Assembly (NCBI RefSeq): GCF_041260155.1
Contig: NC_091947.1
Span: forward strand, 29,678,528-29,742,527
Length of the DNA: 64,000 nt
Origin: Ptychodera flava
Taxonomy: Eukaryota; Hemichordata; Enteropneusta; Ptychoderidae
Reading direction: 5' to 3'
Part shown: piece by piece, positions 27,922 through 48,115 of the stretch
How the letters are laid out: every line of letters begins with the position of its first letter
How positions within the stretch are numbered: the stretch's first letter is position 1
Notes under the pieces: model-generated
The model's input: the letters and a program-made list of their open reading frames with translations, nothing else
Told to the model about the DNA's origin: nothing
Databases searched by the model: none
Program-made: the position numbers and the translations under genes

Positions 27922-30900
27922 GGGTCATTAACTGTACTTTTGAAGACGTTAACTTTGGTTTTGTATGTCAATTGCAAATTCTTGTTCTACCGGCGCTCAA
28001 AAGCATGTTTGAAACGCCAATTAGCTTGTCAACTCATTATTTGTACGTGTAAGGTGCACTGTCCAGAATTACACACATTTGTCAATAGGAATATTTGACA
28101 TTACATACATGCTGTGTTGGTAAGTTGAACACAAACTTTTCCGTTTTTTGGAGCAGAAGAAGAAAGCGTATTTTACAATCTAATCACAAAGAATTGATGA
28201 AAATTTCAAAAGTAACTGCTGATGGAGTTTCAAGCTTATGTCGTGATGAATAAATCCAGTCTGGCAGCCATATCATCTCGTTTCATCAGTGTTAATATGC
28301 TTTGATCAAAACTCAAGGAGACCTCCCGACATTGTAATTCTTTTCTGTCGTTTCCGAAAAACCTAAGACTTACTTTACCGTGATCAAAATCCTGCTGGCT
28401 ATGCGAATGGGACGCAGAACAAAGAAAGGGGTTCAAAGGCGTTCTTTAATTGAGCAAAATCACTGTTACATGTTCTGGAGTCGGACGATTCTAGATAACT
28501 ATCCTTCTATTTGATATCCCCTGTAGATAATTAGCAAGACTTTTTTCATAATTTCATTTCCATATATTTCACATATTAACTGCACACTACACTACATAAC
28601 AAATCGATTCGTTAAGGCTAAATATCTATAATTGTGTAAAAAATCATGATTTAAAAAGTGTGTATATGTTTCCATACTGTAGTCATATACACCTGTCATT
28701 TAGGCAAAGACTCATAGCAATCGTTATGTCACAATTTGTGTCGTTAAAGTACATGGGGACCAGTTATACCCCTGTCTTCTCTGAAAGACTGCTAATTTTC
28801 TAGATTCATTGCATTCAAAAATGTTCAATGTTCCGTATGAAATTTATACGAAACAATTTTTTTCTTGTGGACTTCATGAAATGGCTAACAGTTGTCATAA
28901 ATGTCAGATGTAGTGTCCGGACTGCGCATTGGGTACATTTTAAATATGGCTTGAAAAAATGCACATAAAAATCTCTATTCGTTGGATTCGATTGTACTTG
29001 TATGATGCAAATAAGCTAACATGACGGTGTCTTCAGCACTTGATATCATACGGACAGCCAGGTTTATGTGTTTCTTTCCCGTAGGTTTATGAATTTGACA
29101 AACTTCATAAATTGTCAATGATACTGTTCCGACATACATTGACTTTCTATTTAAAATAAACTAAAACGTCTTTCATCGGTTTGCTGCTTGAGTTTGAAGA
29201 CTTTAAAAGTAACTTAATTTCACATAGCGAAATTTTTAGTCCAATAGCAATAGTGACAGAGTGCGGAGAAAGCATACTGTAAACGTCCAGATAAGACATG
29301 AACCCTTAAATCTTTCGAGTTTCGAATTCCAAAACTATGATGACACTCAGCACTTCACAACAGTGTTTTTTACACTGACAATGGCATCTAGAAGCAAGTT
29401 TGAAAAACGATTGCGGTATCTTGTAAGAAGGCTAACTATACAATCATAATATCTTATTGAATTGTAGATCAAAATAACCGAATTCCTCTGACAGCTTTGA
29501 CCTTTACAGAGTCGTAATGAGAAGTCTTCACTGCGTACTTTTCATAATCAGAGCCATTCACTTCATTACATTGTCGACTATAATACGACACACGCGACAA
29601 AGTCTCCTATGTTTCAAAGTTGCCGGTAAATGTTTTTTGGTTCGAACTCTTAATGAAGAGCAACAATGAAGAATTTGGAAAAGAAACCGTATGATACGAA
29701 AGTAGAATCATACCCGGTATTTGTTCACAAACTTGGGAAAAATATTACCGACAGATCTTTCAAAAGGTTGTCTTAAAATGTTTTAATTTATTACCGGATC
29801 CTTAAGTGAAGAGTTTTCGATCCTAGGCAACACAAGTACAGTATTTAAAATGTGTTTCGTCTTTTAACAAACTTTTACAGCTCATGGTAAATATAATCCA
29901 CAAGATGTGTGTCACAGTTACACGTAGTCTTGCTGTAGAAAGAACTATTGTTAATACCCTTGGTCTGTTCCGAATAGTCTATTTTGACGACGAAATAAGC
30001 CGCCGAGGAGTCTGCTTTATACCCTAAAATTAGTTACGTAGCCAGTGAGTATAATAACATAATTGGGTAATTATACAACACACCATAGTCGTATGTGTAT
30101 GGCATATCATGCATATGGACCTGTTCAAATAATTTGATTGATTGATTGATTACGTGAGCTAGCTGAGCTCATCTTATAATGTAATGCATGGAAGAGCAAT
30201 GTACTTTACCGATCAGCTGTTCCCACATCATATGACGTCACTGTCAATGTGAACGATTCCACTTCACGACGTAAAGTCTTCATGAAAATTGCAATGACGC
30301 CATAACTTTGGTATATTCTCCATCTGTCAGCAAGCAGAGTGACAGCAGCGTTGCCCTTGTTATGACGGCAAGAAGCGAGCATTACCAAGGCAACCCACTT
30401 TTAGGACTCTGGGCAGTTACCATGGTAACCGAAGATTCAGCCAAGCTAGACCATTGCTACAGATGATATAAAATCTCTTATAAACACTGTTATCGTCAGG
30501 AGAGGTCAAGTTTACCCTTCTCTTGTTGGCTACCCGACTGATTCGATATATTGTCATTTATGCTAAGAACTGGAGAATTGCTCTTCGGGTTCGCGGCCTA
30601 AATTTAACCGCGTCTTCAATTTTGTTGAAAATGAATCGAAGTAAAAAACTTGCACATTGCAATATTTTCTAATGCTTGATCAGTTACTCTTTCCTTTGTA
30701 ATTTCATCATCCAGTGAATGTATTCGTTTAGAATAATATTTTGTGTGAAGTTTCCATCGCCAGATATCTGCGTGAAGTGATCAGCTATTGAAGGCCTCGA
30801 ATTCTTATAGAGCAAATTCATGGTTTTGTAAACAATGAAACGTTGCCTACCACCACTGTCGTTTTACCGAGAAAATCTTGGTAACGGTATTTTTTCCCTT

Positions 30901-31344
30901 TCTGGTCTTATCATGTATGTCTGCTCTATATTGTCAAGTAGATGTTCTCCACTTGTCGAGAAAATGAAGTTCAAAAGCGCAGTAGACAGTACTACGGTAT
31001 TATTCGTCCATATGCCGATTCCCGTATCTTGTCATTGTTGACAGTGTTCCTAACGACCATGTTTCATTGATCAACATATGGAGTAAATTGTTTTTTCCTT
31101 GTCTTGAGTTCTGATACGCCTACTAATGGCTATCATTTTACAATCGCTATCTCTCCCTTTAAAACCTGAACCACGCCCATGTTCATATTAACCAAGTCTT
31201 TTAAAATTAATTGTTTATTACAAGAGTTTTGTCATTGAGATGACCTATTTTGTCGCCAATACGCTCGATATTTTCTTTGTCGTATAATTAAGTGACTTTG
31301 TTAGCGTTTGAATTTCTTAAAGCTGACATTCTATTTTACTTTAT
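27922..31344. other. Intergenic DNA, no gene seen
   Basis: About 3.4 kb without a supported exon, RNA gene or clear repeat apart from a short GATT run near 30138. Confidence 0.5.
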
Positions 31345-31349
31345 TTTAT

Positions 31350-31540
31350 TTTAATATATTCAATCCATCATTCAACAGGCGAAGGTTCAATTACAGGATT
31401 GGCTGGCCACTACCCATTACCCAATAAGGCAATGAGAAATAAAGTGTCTTGCTCAAGGGCACAACATCATGCTCGAGTCTCTTCATATAGCAAGTCCATT
31501 ACTCCGATAGTGAGTCCAGTACCCTATCCTCTGCTAAATG
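31350..31540 (-). repeat. SINE-like copy, minus strand
   Basis: The reverse complement reads ACTCACTATCGG, then TTGAGCAAGACACTTTATTT, then CCTGTAATTG and ATGGATTGAAT, in the same order as the plus-strand copy at 22976-23140. The tRNA-like head is missing or too diverged, which fits a 5'-truncated copy. Confidence 0.6.
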
Positions 31541-32289
31541 ATGCCTCCCCATGTAAAAGGTGTTAGACTTCAAATTTAACCTGTCATCGATGGAGATCCA
31601 TGAAACCTTTCATGTTATGCAAAGTTTATTATCACTTTCTTTTGAGTTGCAATAAACTTTTAAAATTGTCAACAATCCATTGTGACAAAGTCATAGTATG
31701 TCTGGTGTACGCATTTTCTTGACACTGACCTGGCAATTCAGTGAGAGATTGTGATGAGTTGACAGATATGGTCTGAAGCTCGAGCTCACAGCATCCATGC
31801 CAGTCTTATATCAATTCTTTTCTGAGCAATTTGTAACTGATTATCTGGACGAATGGAATAATTTGTAAATTGCCGTATAACACACGGTTCATCATGTTTT
31901 TAAAAAGTCAGGCATTGACGAACTCTACCCAAAGTTCCAGACGATTTACCACACATTGACGAACTCTACCCAAAACTTCAGACGATTACCACGCAGACAA
32001 ACAGAAACGGACGTTAAACCGCTGGAAGCGTCGGGCCGTGGTCTCGGCGAAAGAAAATGTCACGAGTCATTTGATCTTGGGCCGATCATATGTAATAAGG
32101 ATGTAAAGTTCTGTTTTTGAACAATTGTGATGTTCTAGTTCCGTGAGAACTCATATCACTATATTAGGAGAAGTTTTTATTTAAAAGATCCATTACCTGT
32201 AGCTGTTGGTGTATCTAATATCATTATTTTTATTACAATCATGTTGAGATGTTCAGTATTCAACTGAGTCAGGACTGGATTTCGCTTGC

Positions 32290-32290
32290 C

Positions 32291-32339
<49 letters not shown>

Positions 32340-32340
32340 C
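32290..32340. repeat. (CAA)n microsatellite
   Basis: About 16 perfect AAC units. There is no ORF context for a polyglutamine or polyasparagine tract. Confidence 0.95.
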
Positions 32341-32545
32341 ATATTGTTAATAATTGGTTGTGTTTCAGAGACTAATATTTTGTATTCCAACATATTTTAT
32401 GGAATTTTATGTTTTCTGGAATAAAAATAATGAAAATGTCAAATGTTACCCTTGTGGTCACTTTAATGCGTTCACAGGTTTATACGATGAAGGAATCTAT
32501 TTTCAACGATAGCTTTCACATCACAGGTCAGTTCTTTTGTGTATA

Positions 32546-32744
32546 CGTCACCCATACTGTACCGTGTATCCGTCACTCATACTGTATCATGTATCCGTCA
32601 CCCATACTGTACCATGTATCCGTCACCCATACTGTACCATGTATCCGTCACCCATACTGTACCATGTACCAATCACCAATAATGTATCTTTTGCTTATGT
32701 TGTATCATGTACCAATCACCAATACTGCACCATGTTCGCCAGCC
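32546..32744. repeat. 25-bp minisatellite
   Basis: Five near-perfect tandem copies start at 32546, 32571, 32596, 32621 and 32646. The unit begins CGTCACCCATACTGTACC and ends ATGTATC. Degenerate copies follow to about 32744. Because 25 is not a multiple of 3, the array cycles through all three frames, and it is open in at least two of them. This makes two overlapping ORFs (32409-32783, 32537-32839) look like a repeated protein. Confidence 0.93.
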
Positions 32745-33235
32745 AAGCTAAGCATGTTCATTCCGGTAAGGGTCTATCAGTAAGGATGGCTAGAGGTCAA
32801 AATAAATGTACGTGTGATCGATCGAGAGGTATGTCATAATCTTCCAAATTGGCGCAAAGAAAATTAATATTTCACGCTCACGATACATTAGCGTCCTTTC
32901 CATATCATCACCCGTCGTCAGTTCCAGCTTCTTTAGATACCACGACAGGTACTACCAGTAGTATATGTGCTGTGGTTGTAGTAGTACGAGCTCCTAAAGA
33001 ACGTTCTGACAGAAGGCCTCAATCTCATGTCTTCAAAGCCTCTGACCCCTCGTCTGCCATTTCCCCTTACTGTCTTCAATGAAATTTGGGTTTGCCGGCT
33101 ATGTTGTCATTCATGTTCCACTGGCTTGTACTCATGTCAATGTACTCAGTCTAGTATTTATTTAAGGGGACAAAGTCGCTGTTTTCGAGGTTTTTCATGG
33201 ATTTTGTTTGAGATAGAAGTAACTCTATGCTGTTA

Positions 33236-34998
33236 GGGACTGGACATAAATTGCAGGGGGGGCTGGGCCGGTGTTTTTCGAAAAACCGCTGCGTAAAAAA
33301 TAGTGACCCTTCAAAAGTTCATGCACAAAAATTAGTGACCCTCCCCCTTATCCGTGCATGAAAATAAGTGACCCTCCCCTGTTACTCAATACCCCCCCAA
33401 AAAACCCGCAATGTGTTAAAGACCCCCTTCTGACTTGCTATACTTTTTAAGTCGCCCTCCCGAAAGGAAGGCAAAATGTGGCCGATATAACGCGTTGTCC
33501 AAGAAATATCAAATCATATGTGTGTGATAATTCATGTAAATGTACTTTGCTTGAAGTGGCAGGTAAAAAGTGCATGCCTGTACAAAAAATGTAATTTTTA
33601 GATTTTATCGATAATGCTGATTCACTATACATGTAGTCGACTATAGGAAAACTACGAACGTGTATTTTCCAGTATAAAACTAGCTATATCTGTTCATATA
33701 CAGATGTTTAATAACTGATATAGATATACTTGATTAGCATGGGTTGTTTACAAGTGCACATGTGAACAAGATATTTGATTTTGGAATTTCTGTCAAAATG
33801 TTGATCCACTATACATGGGAGTCTATGACAAAACTATACATGGGAGTCTATGACAACACTGTCAAAAAATTTTCAGAATTAAAAATATGCACTATTTGTG
33901 TATATATGACCCTGAATAATTGACATAATTGTGCTTGATTAGAAGAGGGTGGTAACACGTGCATCTGTGTACAATAACTTTGTTTTTGGAATTTCGCATG
34001 AAATGTGGATCCATTATACATTGTAGTCTATGAAGAAACTATGAATAATTTTTTTTAAATACAAAACTTGGCAAATCTGTGTATTTATGTATGCTTGATT
34101 ATTGATATTTATGTTCTTGATTAGACTAGAGTGGTTACAAGTCCATGTGTGTGTAAGAAATTTGATTTTGGAATTTCACTGAAATGTCGATTCACTATAC
34201 ATGGCAGTCTATGATGAAACTATGAATAATTTTTTTCCAATACAAAACTTGGTAAACCTGTGCATTTATGTACACCTAATTATTAGTATTAATATTCATG
34301 ATTAGACTAGAGTGGTTTCAAGTCAATGGTTGTGCAAGAAATTTGATTTTGGAATTTCACCAAAATGTTGATTCACTATACATTGTAGGCTATGAGGAAA
34401 CTACAAATAACTCATAGGTTATCTGATCCTAAATTGTTATTCAAAAGTTGTTCGACCTGAAGCTTCCAGTTGTTATTGATGACACTATGCACTATTCTGA
34501 ACAGTTTGTATTCTGTCACTGTCCTCAAAAAATTAAAAAATGTACATACAGCGACATGAACGTTTGACACCGACCTATACCCAATGTATTGTCAATGGGA
34601 GAATGATGTCAAATAAGTAATCTCCCAAATTGTTATTGAAAGAGTTATTATAGGGGACAGTTATGCACAATAGTGTTGAATAAGTAGAAATCATGACAAC
34701 TTAAATCAATGTGGCTGCTTGGATCATCAATACATTGTTTATTATACCTGAAATTTGCGCCCGAAGGGCGCGCCGAAAATGGCAATGGCAGAAAATGAAA
34801 GTGCCAGGAGGTATTTTTTCTTTTTTCAGTATTCCATAACGTGCACATGCAATTTCAGCTTTGATGCATGAAAAAAGGTGACCCTCCCCATTAGGCTTGC
34901 ACAAAATTTTATGACCCTTCAAAAATGCTTGCGCGAAAAATGGCGACCCACCCCCAAAAAACACCGGCCCACCCCCCCTGTAATTTGTGTCCAGTCCC
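33236..34998. mobile_element. Inner Harbinger-like non-autonomous transposon, 1.76 kb
   Basis: Terminal inverted repeats of about 44 bp start GGGACTGGACATAAATT on the left and GGGACTGGACACAAATT on the complement of the right end. Both continue through a G-run and GGGCCGGTG. TTA flanks both ends (33233-33235, 34999-35001), matching the 3-bp TWA target of PIF/Harbinger elements. Inside lie repeated GTGACCCT motifs near both ends, in direct orientation, and a 181-bp tandem array in the middle. No transposase ORF is present, so it is a passenger element. Confidence 0.75.
33600..34410. repeat. 181-bp tandem repeat inside the Harbinger-like element
   Basis: The anchor CACTATACAT recurs at 33623, 33807, 34012 (as CATTATACAT), 34193 and 34374, giving spacings of 184, 205, 181 and 181 bp. 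The 205-bp spacing contains a direct 25-bp duplication (ACTATACATGGGAGTCTATG twice, about 33808-33857). Other shared blocks are ATTTGATTTTGGAATTTC and GATTAGACTAGAGTGG. Confidence 0.85.
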
Positions 34999-35461
34999 TT
35001 AGACTTCTTGAAACATGCTGAAATACAGGTCAACCGTGCACAACATCAACCTTGCTGGCAGACAGACAAGATAAAATATTCAGTGAAACATTTTACGGTC
35101 CGTACCAAACAATCAAGTTCAAACATTCAAGTTTTCAACTGTACAAGTTAGGACCTCATGCAAACATTTGCAATGTTTGCATACTTTGCAGTGTCTTTCA
35201 TATAGACAAAGAAAGCAACTTGCCTTACACTGTGGCGGCGATGTTGATTTGTCATAGGCAAGTAAGTAGGAAAAGGAAAAACCCATTTTTTCCAGAGGTC
35301 AAAAACGAAATAATCTAATCGCATTCAGGAAAGGGGTAATTTTTGACACTTTGGCAGTTATGTATCGTCGTCATTTTTGTACACTTGGCGACTTTATGCA
35401 AGTATTCCATGTTTTCTTGGTATCACAAAAAGGTAAAAAAGGAGCGACTTTGTCCCTTTAA

Positions 35462-36854
35462 TTGGCTATTTTAATTTACTTATTCGGTTCCGATACTCCC
35501 TGACTAATGTATTTGTTAATTCATTGACGGTCCAAAACAGTTAATCGGCGATCAACAAAGTAAAAAAAAGAAAGAAATCACTGTACTCGACTCACACGAA
35601 TACGAAGCAAAACCAAAGCCTTTCGCCCAGTGAGAGGTGAGGTGACTGCTGACGCGCAATCAATATGCTCACAACATAACAACTTACATGTATATAAGAA
35701 CATGCCTGTGAGGCAAAATAGAATTGTATCTGGTTATGGCTTCTTTCCAAACATGGGGCGACTATGCGCATTTTTTAAAGTTCAGGTCAGTCGGTCTGCT
35801 TTTCGAACATATAGTTTACAGTCAATTTTCATGTGTTGCATGGAATTATTGTTGTTTGAATGCTGGGTAAGAGGTAGTTTGATACGAAGTACACCATCTT
35901 GCGAATTTGCCACTTCAGTTTCTCTCCTTCGTTCGATCTTTGTTCTACGGAAACAGTAAGAAAAGGTAGACGAAATCTTGAAGGCTGTCAAGTGATGCTC
36001 ATTGGACAGAAAATCTGCTTTTTTGGAGAAATATGCAAAACCGATGCTGCAAGTAGTTACACAACCTTAGGCCTAAAGCTTCGAACAACAGTTATAAACG
36101 TCATATGAAGGGATGTACTTTTTAGGAAAAATTAAGTATTTATCGCTATTTCATATCCGCATGCAAATATACTTGTCAAGATTGACTAGTTTTAGTGTCT
36201 ACTGCTATTCAGTTTTCCCTATGAATTCACGCGACAATATTTTCCGATGGATTGATAAATATAACGAAGCACAATGAGGGCGCTGTTACCATTTTTTACA
36301 GGAATTCTGTTCGACAGCATGCCGCATCATGACCGTTGCTCTTTGGGGATTCGGGGAACATGACTCCAGGGGATTTGTTGGAAAATTCCTATAATTAGCT
36401 GTCAAACTGTGTCGATAAAACAATGATGCATGTAATATTATACTCTTAACATATTTGGTATCATGTTTCCATACATGTTATCAGATTAAACGAACGTTCA
36501 CCAACAACGGTGAATTACATATGTGTGACAAAAGAGACGATTTTCAAGATATTTCTTTAGTTTGTCTTTTAATGTGTTTTCTCTTAGAGATATGAGTACA
36601 TGTATTCACCAGGGATTATAAAAGTTTCAAAGTCATACTTCTCAAATGCATTTTGATCGTCTCTCCCAGGTTCCTGTCGCCTGCCTTGCCCGCATATTCA
36701 AATTATTCATATTCGAACATGAGTCTGAATATACTGCAAAACTGATCCGACTCTGAATTTGAATCAAAAATAATCACTAAATTTTCCCAGAGTTCCGCGC
36801 GTTGAAAGGACCGCAACAAAACGAAACGAGAACAGCGCAGTGCAAGAGCTAAAT
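35462..36854. other. Upstream region of the SRSF10-like gene
   Basis: No exon recognised. The 5' UTR and promoter of the SR gene must lie at its 3' end; the last 100 bp before the ATG are richer in CG dinucleotides (CCGCGCG, ACGAAACGAG) than their surroundings. Confidence 0.5.
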
Positions 36855-44406
<7,552 letters not shown>

Positions 44407-44647
44407 TATTTGCATCCAGCTTCCGAAGATCCTCATCTTCCATCCGTTTACCGTTGAGTTTTAACCATGAACATGCTCCAGCTTAAGTTAAATCCACCAG
44501 ATAGTCGCTACTGAAGTACAGAAACACTACCAAAGTTCTGATGAAGTACAAGTAATGCAGTGATCTGAAATAAGGACATATCCCTCATATTTCACCCACC
44601 AACCTGGTTTTCCCACAGTGGCGTCCAAGTTGTTCTCGTAAAATAAT

Positions 44648-44653
44648 AATAAA
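44648..44653 (+). terminator. Candidate polyadenylation signal, proximal
   Basis: AATAAA about 240 nt after the SRSF10-like stop, in an AT-rich run. Confidence 0.4.
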
Positions 44654-45063
44654 ATATTTGGACTGTGGCAGAGTCATGGGTGAAAGTGTCACCAGTTTGG
44701 TGTCCTTTTCCATCAGTTAGTTGTTCAGAGTACATTATAATTAACAGTAGTGTTGTTCCAGTGTGATGTCTATTTTATTAAACCTTGTTTTATCACATCT
44801 TGGACTTTAAAAAACTACAAATCATGTTCTACCCTGTGAATGTACCAGTTTCCTTTTAGAAACAAAAGTGTTGTGTTCAACCTATATGTGTGTTTGAGGA
44901 TTTTGTTTTAGCCAAACGTAGTTTTTTGACAACAGTAAATGGTGCTCTCAGCAAACTGGTCAAGTTTTCGTAACCAGATATGTAGTGTTTTAGTTGCATT
45001 TGTTAGAAATATTCACATATACATATCCATAAGAATACATCAGTATTGTTCTTTGTGAACTTA

Positions 45064-45439
45064 GGGGCGACGTCAAAAGATCGATGTTTGAAAAAAAACT
45101 TAATTGCTTAAGTTTGGGGGTGGGGGGTTTTTGGCCAAATTAATTTCTGTGCAGTCAAAAACGATTTAACGTCTTTTTGGCAAATTTTACGATTTCAAGG
45201 CTGTTTTTGTACGCTAAAACCGATCCAGTCACCTGTATTTTTGTTACTTTATAATGGTTTTCAATTTTTATTTAATTCAATGGTACATTGGTACGTCGTT
45301 TGAAAGAATTAGTACAGGGTATGAGTCCGCAATGTTTTTCAATTTTAGGTCAGTTAAGTTAGAAGGGGGGGTGGGGGGTCTGAGGCCAAACTTAAGCAAT
45401 TAAGTTAGATTTATTATATTGAACTTTTGATGTTGCCCC
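45064..45439. mobile_element. TTA-flanked MITE, 376 bp
   Basis: The left end is GGGGCGACGTCAAAAGATCG and the right end complement is GGGGCAACATCAAAAGTTCA. Both are followed inwards by AACTTAATTGCTTAAGTTTG and G/C runs. TTA lies on each side (45061-45063, 45440-45442), the target pattern of PIF/Harbinger-type elements. No ORF. It lies in the 3' UTR or just downstream of the SR gene. Confidence 0.72.
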
Positions 45440-46092
45440 TTAGAATGCTGAAAAATCACAGGAATTCTATAAACAGTGAAATCTAAAAACCAACCAAATG
45501 TAGTTGATAGTTAATCCACCACATCGTCAGGTATGCAATATGGTATGACCATAAGTATTTCTCACAGCGTCATTGTTTTTCAAATCCCGGATTGCTGACG
45601 TGCAGTTATTTATCCGTAATCCTAGAACACCAAATGTTTTGTGATGCAAGAAAGGGACAAATATTATGGATGATCAATGCTCACTACAGCACAATTCTGA
45701 TCTCTTGTTGTTCAGATACGGTTTACTTCCGCTATTGCCAGATATCACTAAAACCGTTCCCCTGTAGTGGTGGAATTCCCACTCAGTGTGTTGGAATTAT
45801 TTTCATTGTTCAATCGTTTATTGTATGAAAACATTGACATGTCAATATTGTTTTTGTAAGATTTGACCCTTTAGATACAACCATGCATTTGTTGAGTCAA
45901 GGCAAGACTCGATCTGTGGTCAAACACGGGTAGTAATTCTTTCATTATTGTGCAAAGTTTTGATATTCTATACAGACATTATTTAGATGTAACCTGCATT
46001 CCTAGCCTAACAGTTGATACAATGAAAACCACTAGTTAAGATGTTATTGCATATCCATTGTTTGTTAAGTAGAGAATTATTGTTGAGACGTG

Positions 46093-46098
46093 AATAAA
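46093..46098 (+). terminator. Candidate polyadenylation signal, distal
   Basis: AATAAA 1.7 kb after the stop, followed within about 50 bp by a T- and GTG-rich stretch. If used, the 3' UTR would contain the MITE at 45064-45439. Confidence 0.35.
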
Positions 46099-47689
46099 CT
46101 TACATAACTTGTGAAATATCTGTGGAGTGAATGCTTTATTGTTGAGTGTGGACCTTTTTACTTGATATTGGGGGTGAACAGGTTAAAGGATACGGTATGC
46201 AAGTTTTAAAATCTTTGGTTTTGAAGGTGGACTGTACGATACCATCAAGCTTTCCATGATTGTCATGTACATCTGGTAGGGTCTCTCAGCCCAATTTGGT
46301 TAGACAATGCAAGATCCCGAGGTACATGAATATTCCACATTGATTAAGGGTCATTAGCATAGAATTTTATACCGAAACAATGCTCATTAATGTAATCTGC
46401 ATATTTGAAAGTAATTATACTCGCATCTTGCACTAATAGCCCAATTTGGTCAAATAAAGCCATACTGTGGGGACCATTGGTCCTGCAAATTCATGTACTC
46501 CCCTCTAGTTCCTACAAGCTTCAAGGAGCAGCATCTCTGGTGTACAATTACAAGTCTTGGAACAATTTAGCAACATAGGATGGAAGATATGAATCTATCG
46601 ATATACACTGAACATCCCAGGACCTGTAAACTTCATGTTAAAAATATATTCGCCCCTGCAAACCTTTTGCAGTAGTTGTGCATTTTAGTTTGGGGTATCA
46701 GCTGTTTGAAGCTAGTAATATTTAAGCAAAACAAAGGAAGATTACAAGTCGAATGTTATCTTGAACACTCAATATTGGTTGTGCAACATCAACAGATACA
46801 AGTGTTTGTACACAATCATTACACCCTGAACAGATTGCATGATAATCTGTCATTCCAAGGCATGACGAACTCCCACCTTGTGTTGGACTGTCATTGTGTA
46901 ACAGCCAAATTTCACAAATAATTGTAACAGTGGATGACACCTACGAACAATATGCATTAATGTGCCATTACCGTGACCCCTACATGACCTTACATCCTGG
47001 CATTTTGCTGGTACAAATACCATATTGATTGAATAATCTGTGATAGCCAGCAACATTCACAGAATTCTGTGAACTGCCCATGCAAATTTTTTGAAGTAAA
47101 TTGTTTTTCACTGCAAATGTTGACTTCTGAGTACTGGGTACCATGAAAATACAAAGATGTAAAGTCATGTTGGAAAAGGAGTCTCCCAGCATCTGACAAT
47201 CCCAAAACATAATCACATTATTGCATCTGATAGCCAAGGTAAACTTCAGCATCAAATCAGATGCAGCTTAGTGAGACTTATGCAGGTCTGCTGCAATACT
47301 CTTACCAGTCACATAGGGCCAAATGAGTGTAAACATCACTAAATTTTTACAAGAGATTTGAGTCAAACAGAGTAATTGCATCTATGGGATTCTCAATTTT
47401 TTGTAAACGGGTGGCAAAATCAGACAAGTAGGCAACTAGCATGCTGCTTACGTGCAGCTTCTTGTCAGGTGGGAGTTTTAGGGTGATACTAAAATTAATC
47501 CAAAATAACTTATTTACATAATTGATTTTGTGAATGAATTGGGTCAGAGGTGAAAACATGAGACATTCAAGCATCTGGCCTGATGAAAATATTTTTGAAA
47601 ATTGAAGACATTGGAGCCATTTCATGCATTCTAAACACTATAAACAATATTGGACCATTTAACAGAAAATTGGCCCCCAAAATTACATA

Positions 47690-48115
47690 GTTCAATTTCA
47701 GCATCATTTGAGCAATCCTCAATGAAGTTTTAATATCCCAGCATACCTAAACTTTAACTTTGGTGCCTATTGGACATGCGTTCAAAGCAGCAATCTTCAG
47801 TGACAAAACGATTTTCCCTTGGAGGTTTTGTCAACTTAATTACAGTAGTTAATATAAGCTTTATCACAGATATACATTTGACCAAAATGTGAGAAAATTA
47901 GCCATCAAATTTGCATCATCATTTGAACAAATCTTCAACAGGTCGAACCTTTGAAGAAAGCCTTTAGAAGAATAACATGGAAATTTTCGAAAGGTCGCAG
48001 TTGAAAATTTTATGCTTATTTTCACAAAGCTGAAAAAGTGCTATGTGTAGTAAGAAAAATTAGCAAATCAGCTGGAAACTTTGCATATGCAAATTTTACC
48101 ATCATTTAAACAATA
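47690..48115. repeat. Possible decayed tandem repeat, about 180-215 bp unit
   Basis: CATCATTTGAGCAAT near 47702, CATCATTTGAACAAA near 47918 and CATCATTTAAACAA near 48101 recur with similar neighbours (AAATTAGC...AAATTTGCATC). Similarity is weak, so this is tentative. Confidence 0.3.

Larger units (their letters stand above)
33166..35457. mobile_element. Outer DNA transposon with TTAA flanks, split by a nested element
   Basis: The left end GGGGACAAAGTCGCT (33166-33180) and the right end AGCGACTTTGTCCCT (35443-35457) are inverted repeats, 14 of 15 matching. Each is bordered by TTAA (33162-33165; 35458-35461). Removing the inner insertion (33236-34998 plus one TTA copy) leaves about 526 bp with no ORF of note, so this is a non-autonomous element. 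TTAA duplication suggests piggyBac-type mobilisation, but the GGGG terminus is atypical. Confidence 0.65.

Noticed and set aside
32546..32744. CRISPR-like array
   Set aside because: Units are directly adjacent without spacers, and the window is an animal nuclear genome.
32409..32839. Two overlapping ORFs with repeated HTVPCIRH / PYCTMYPSP peptides
   Set aside because: Product of the 25-bp minisatellite; no start context, domain or splice support.
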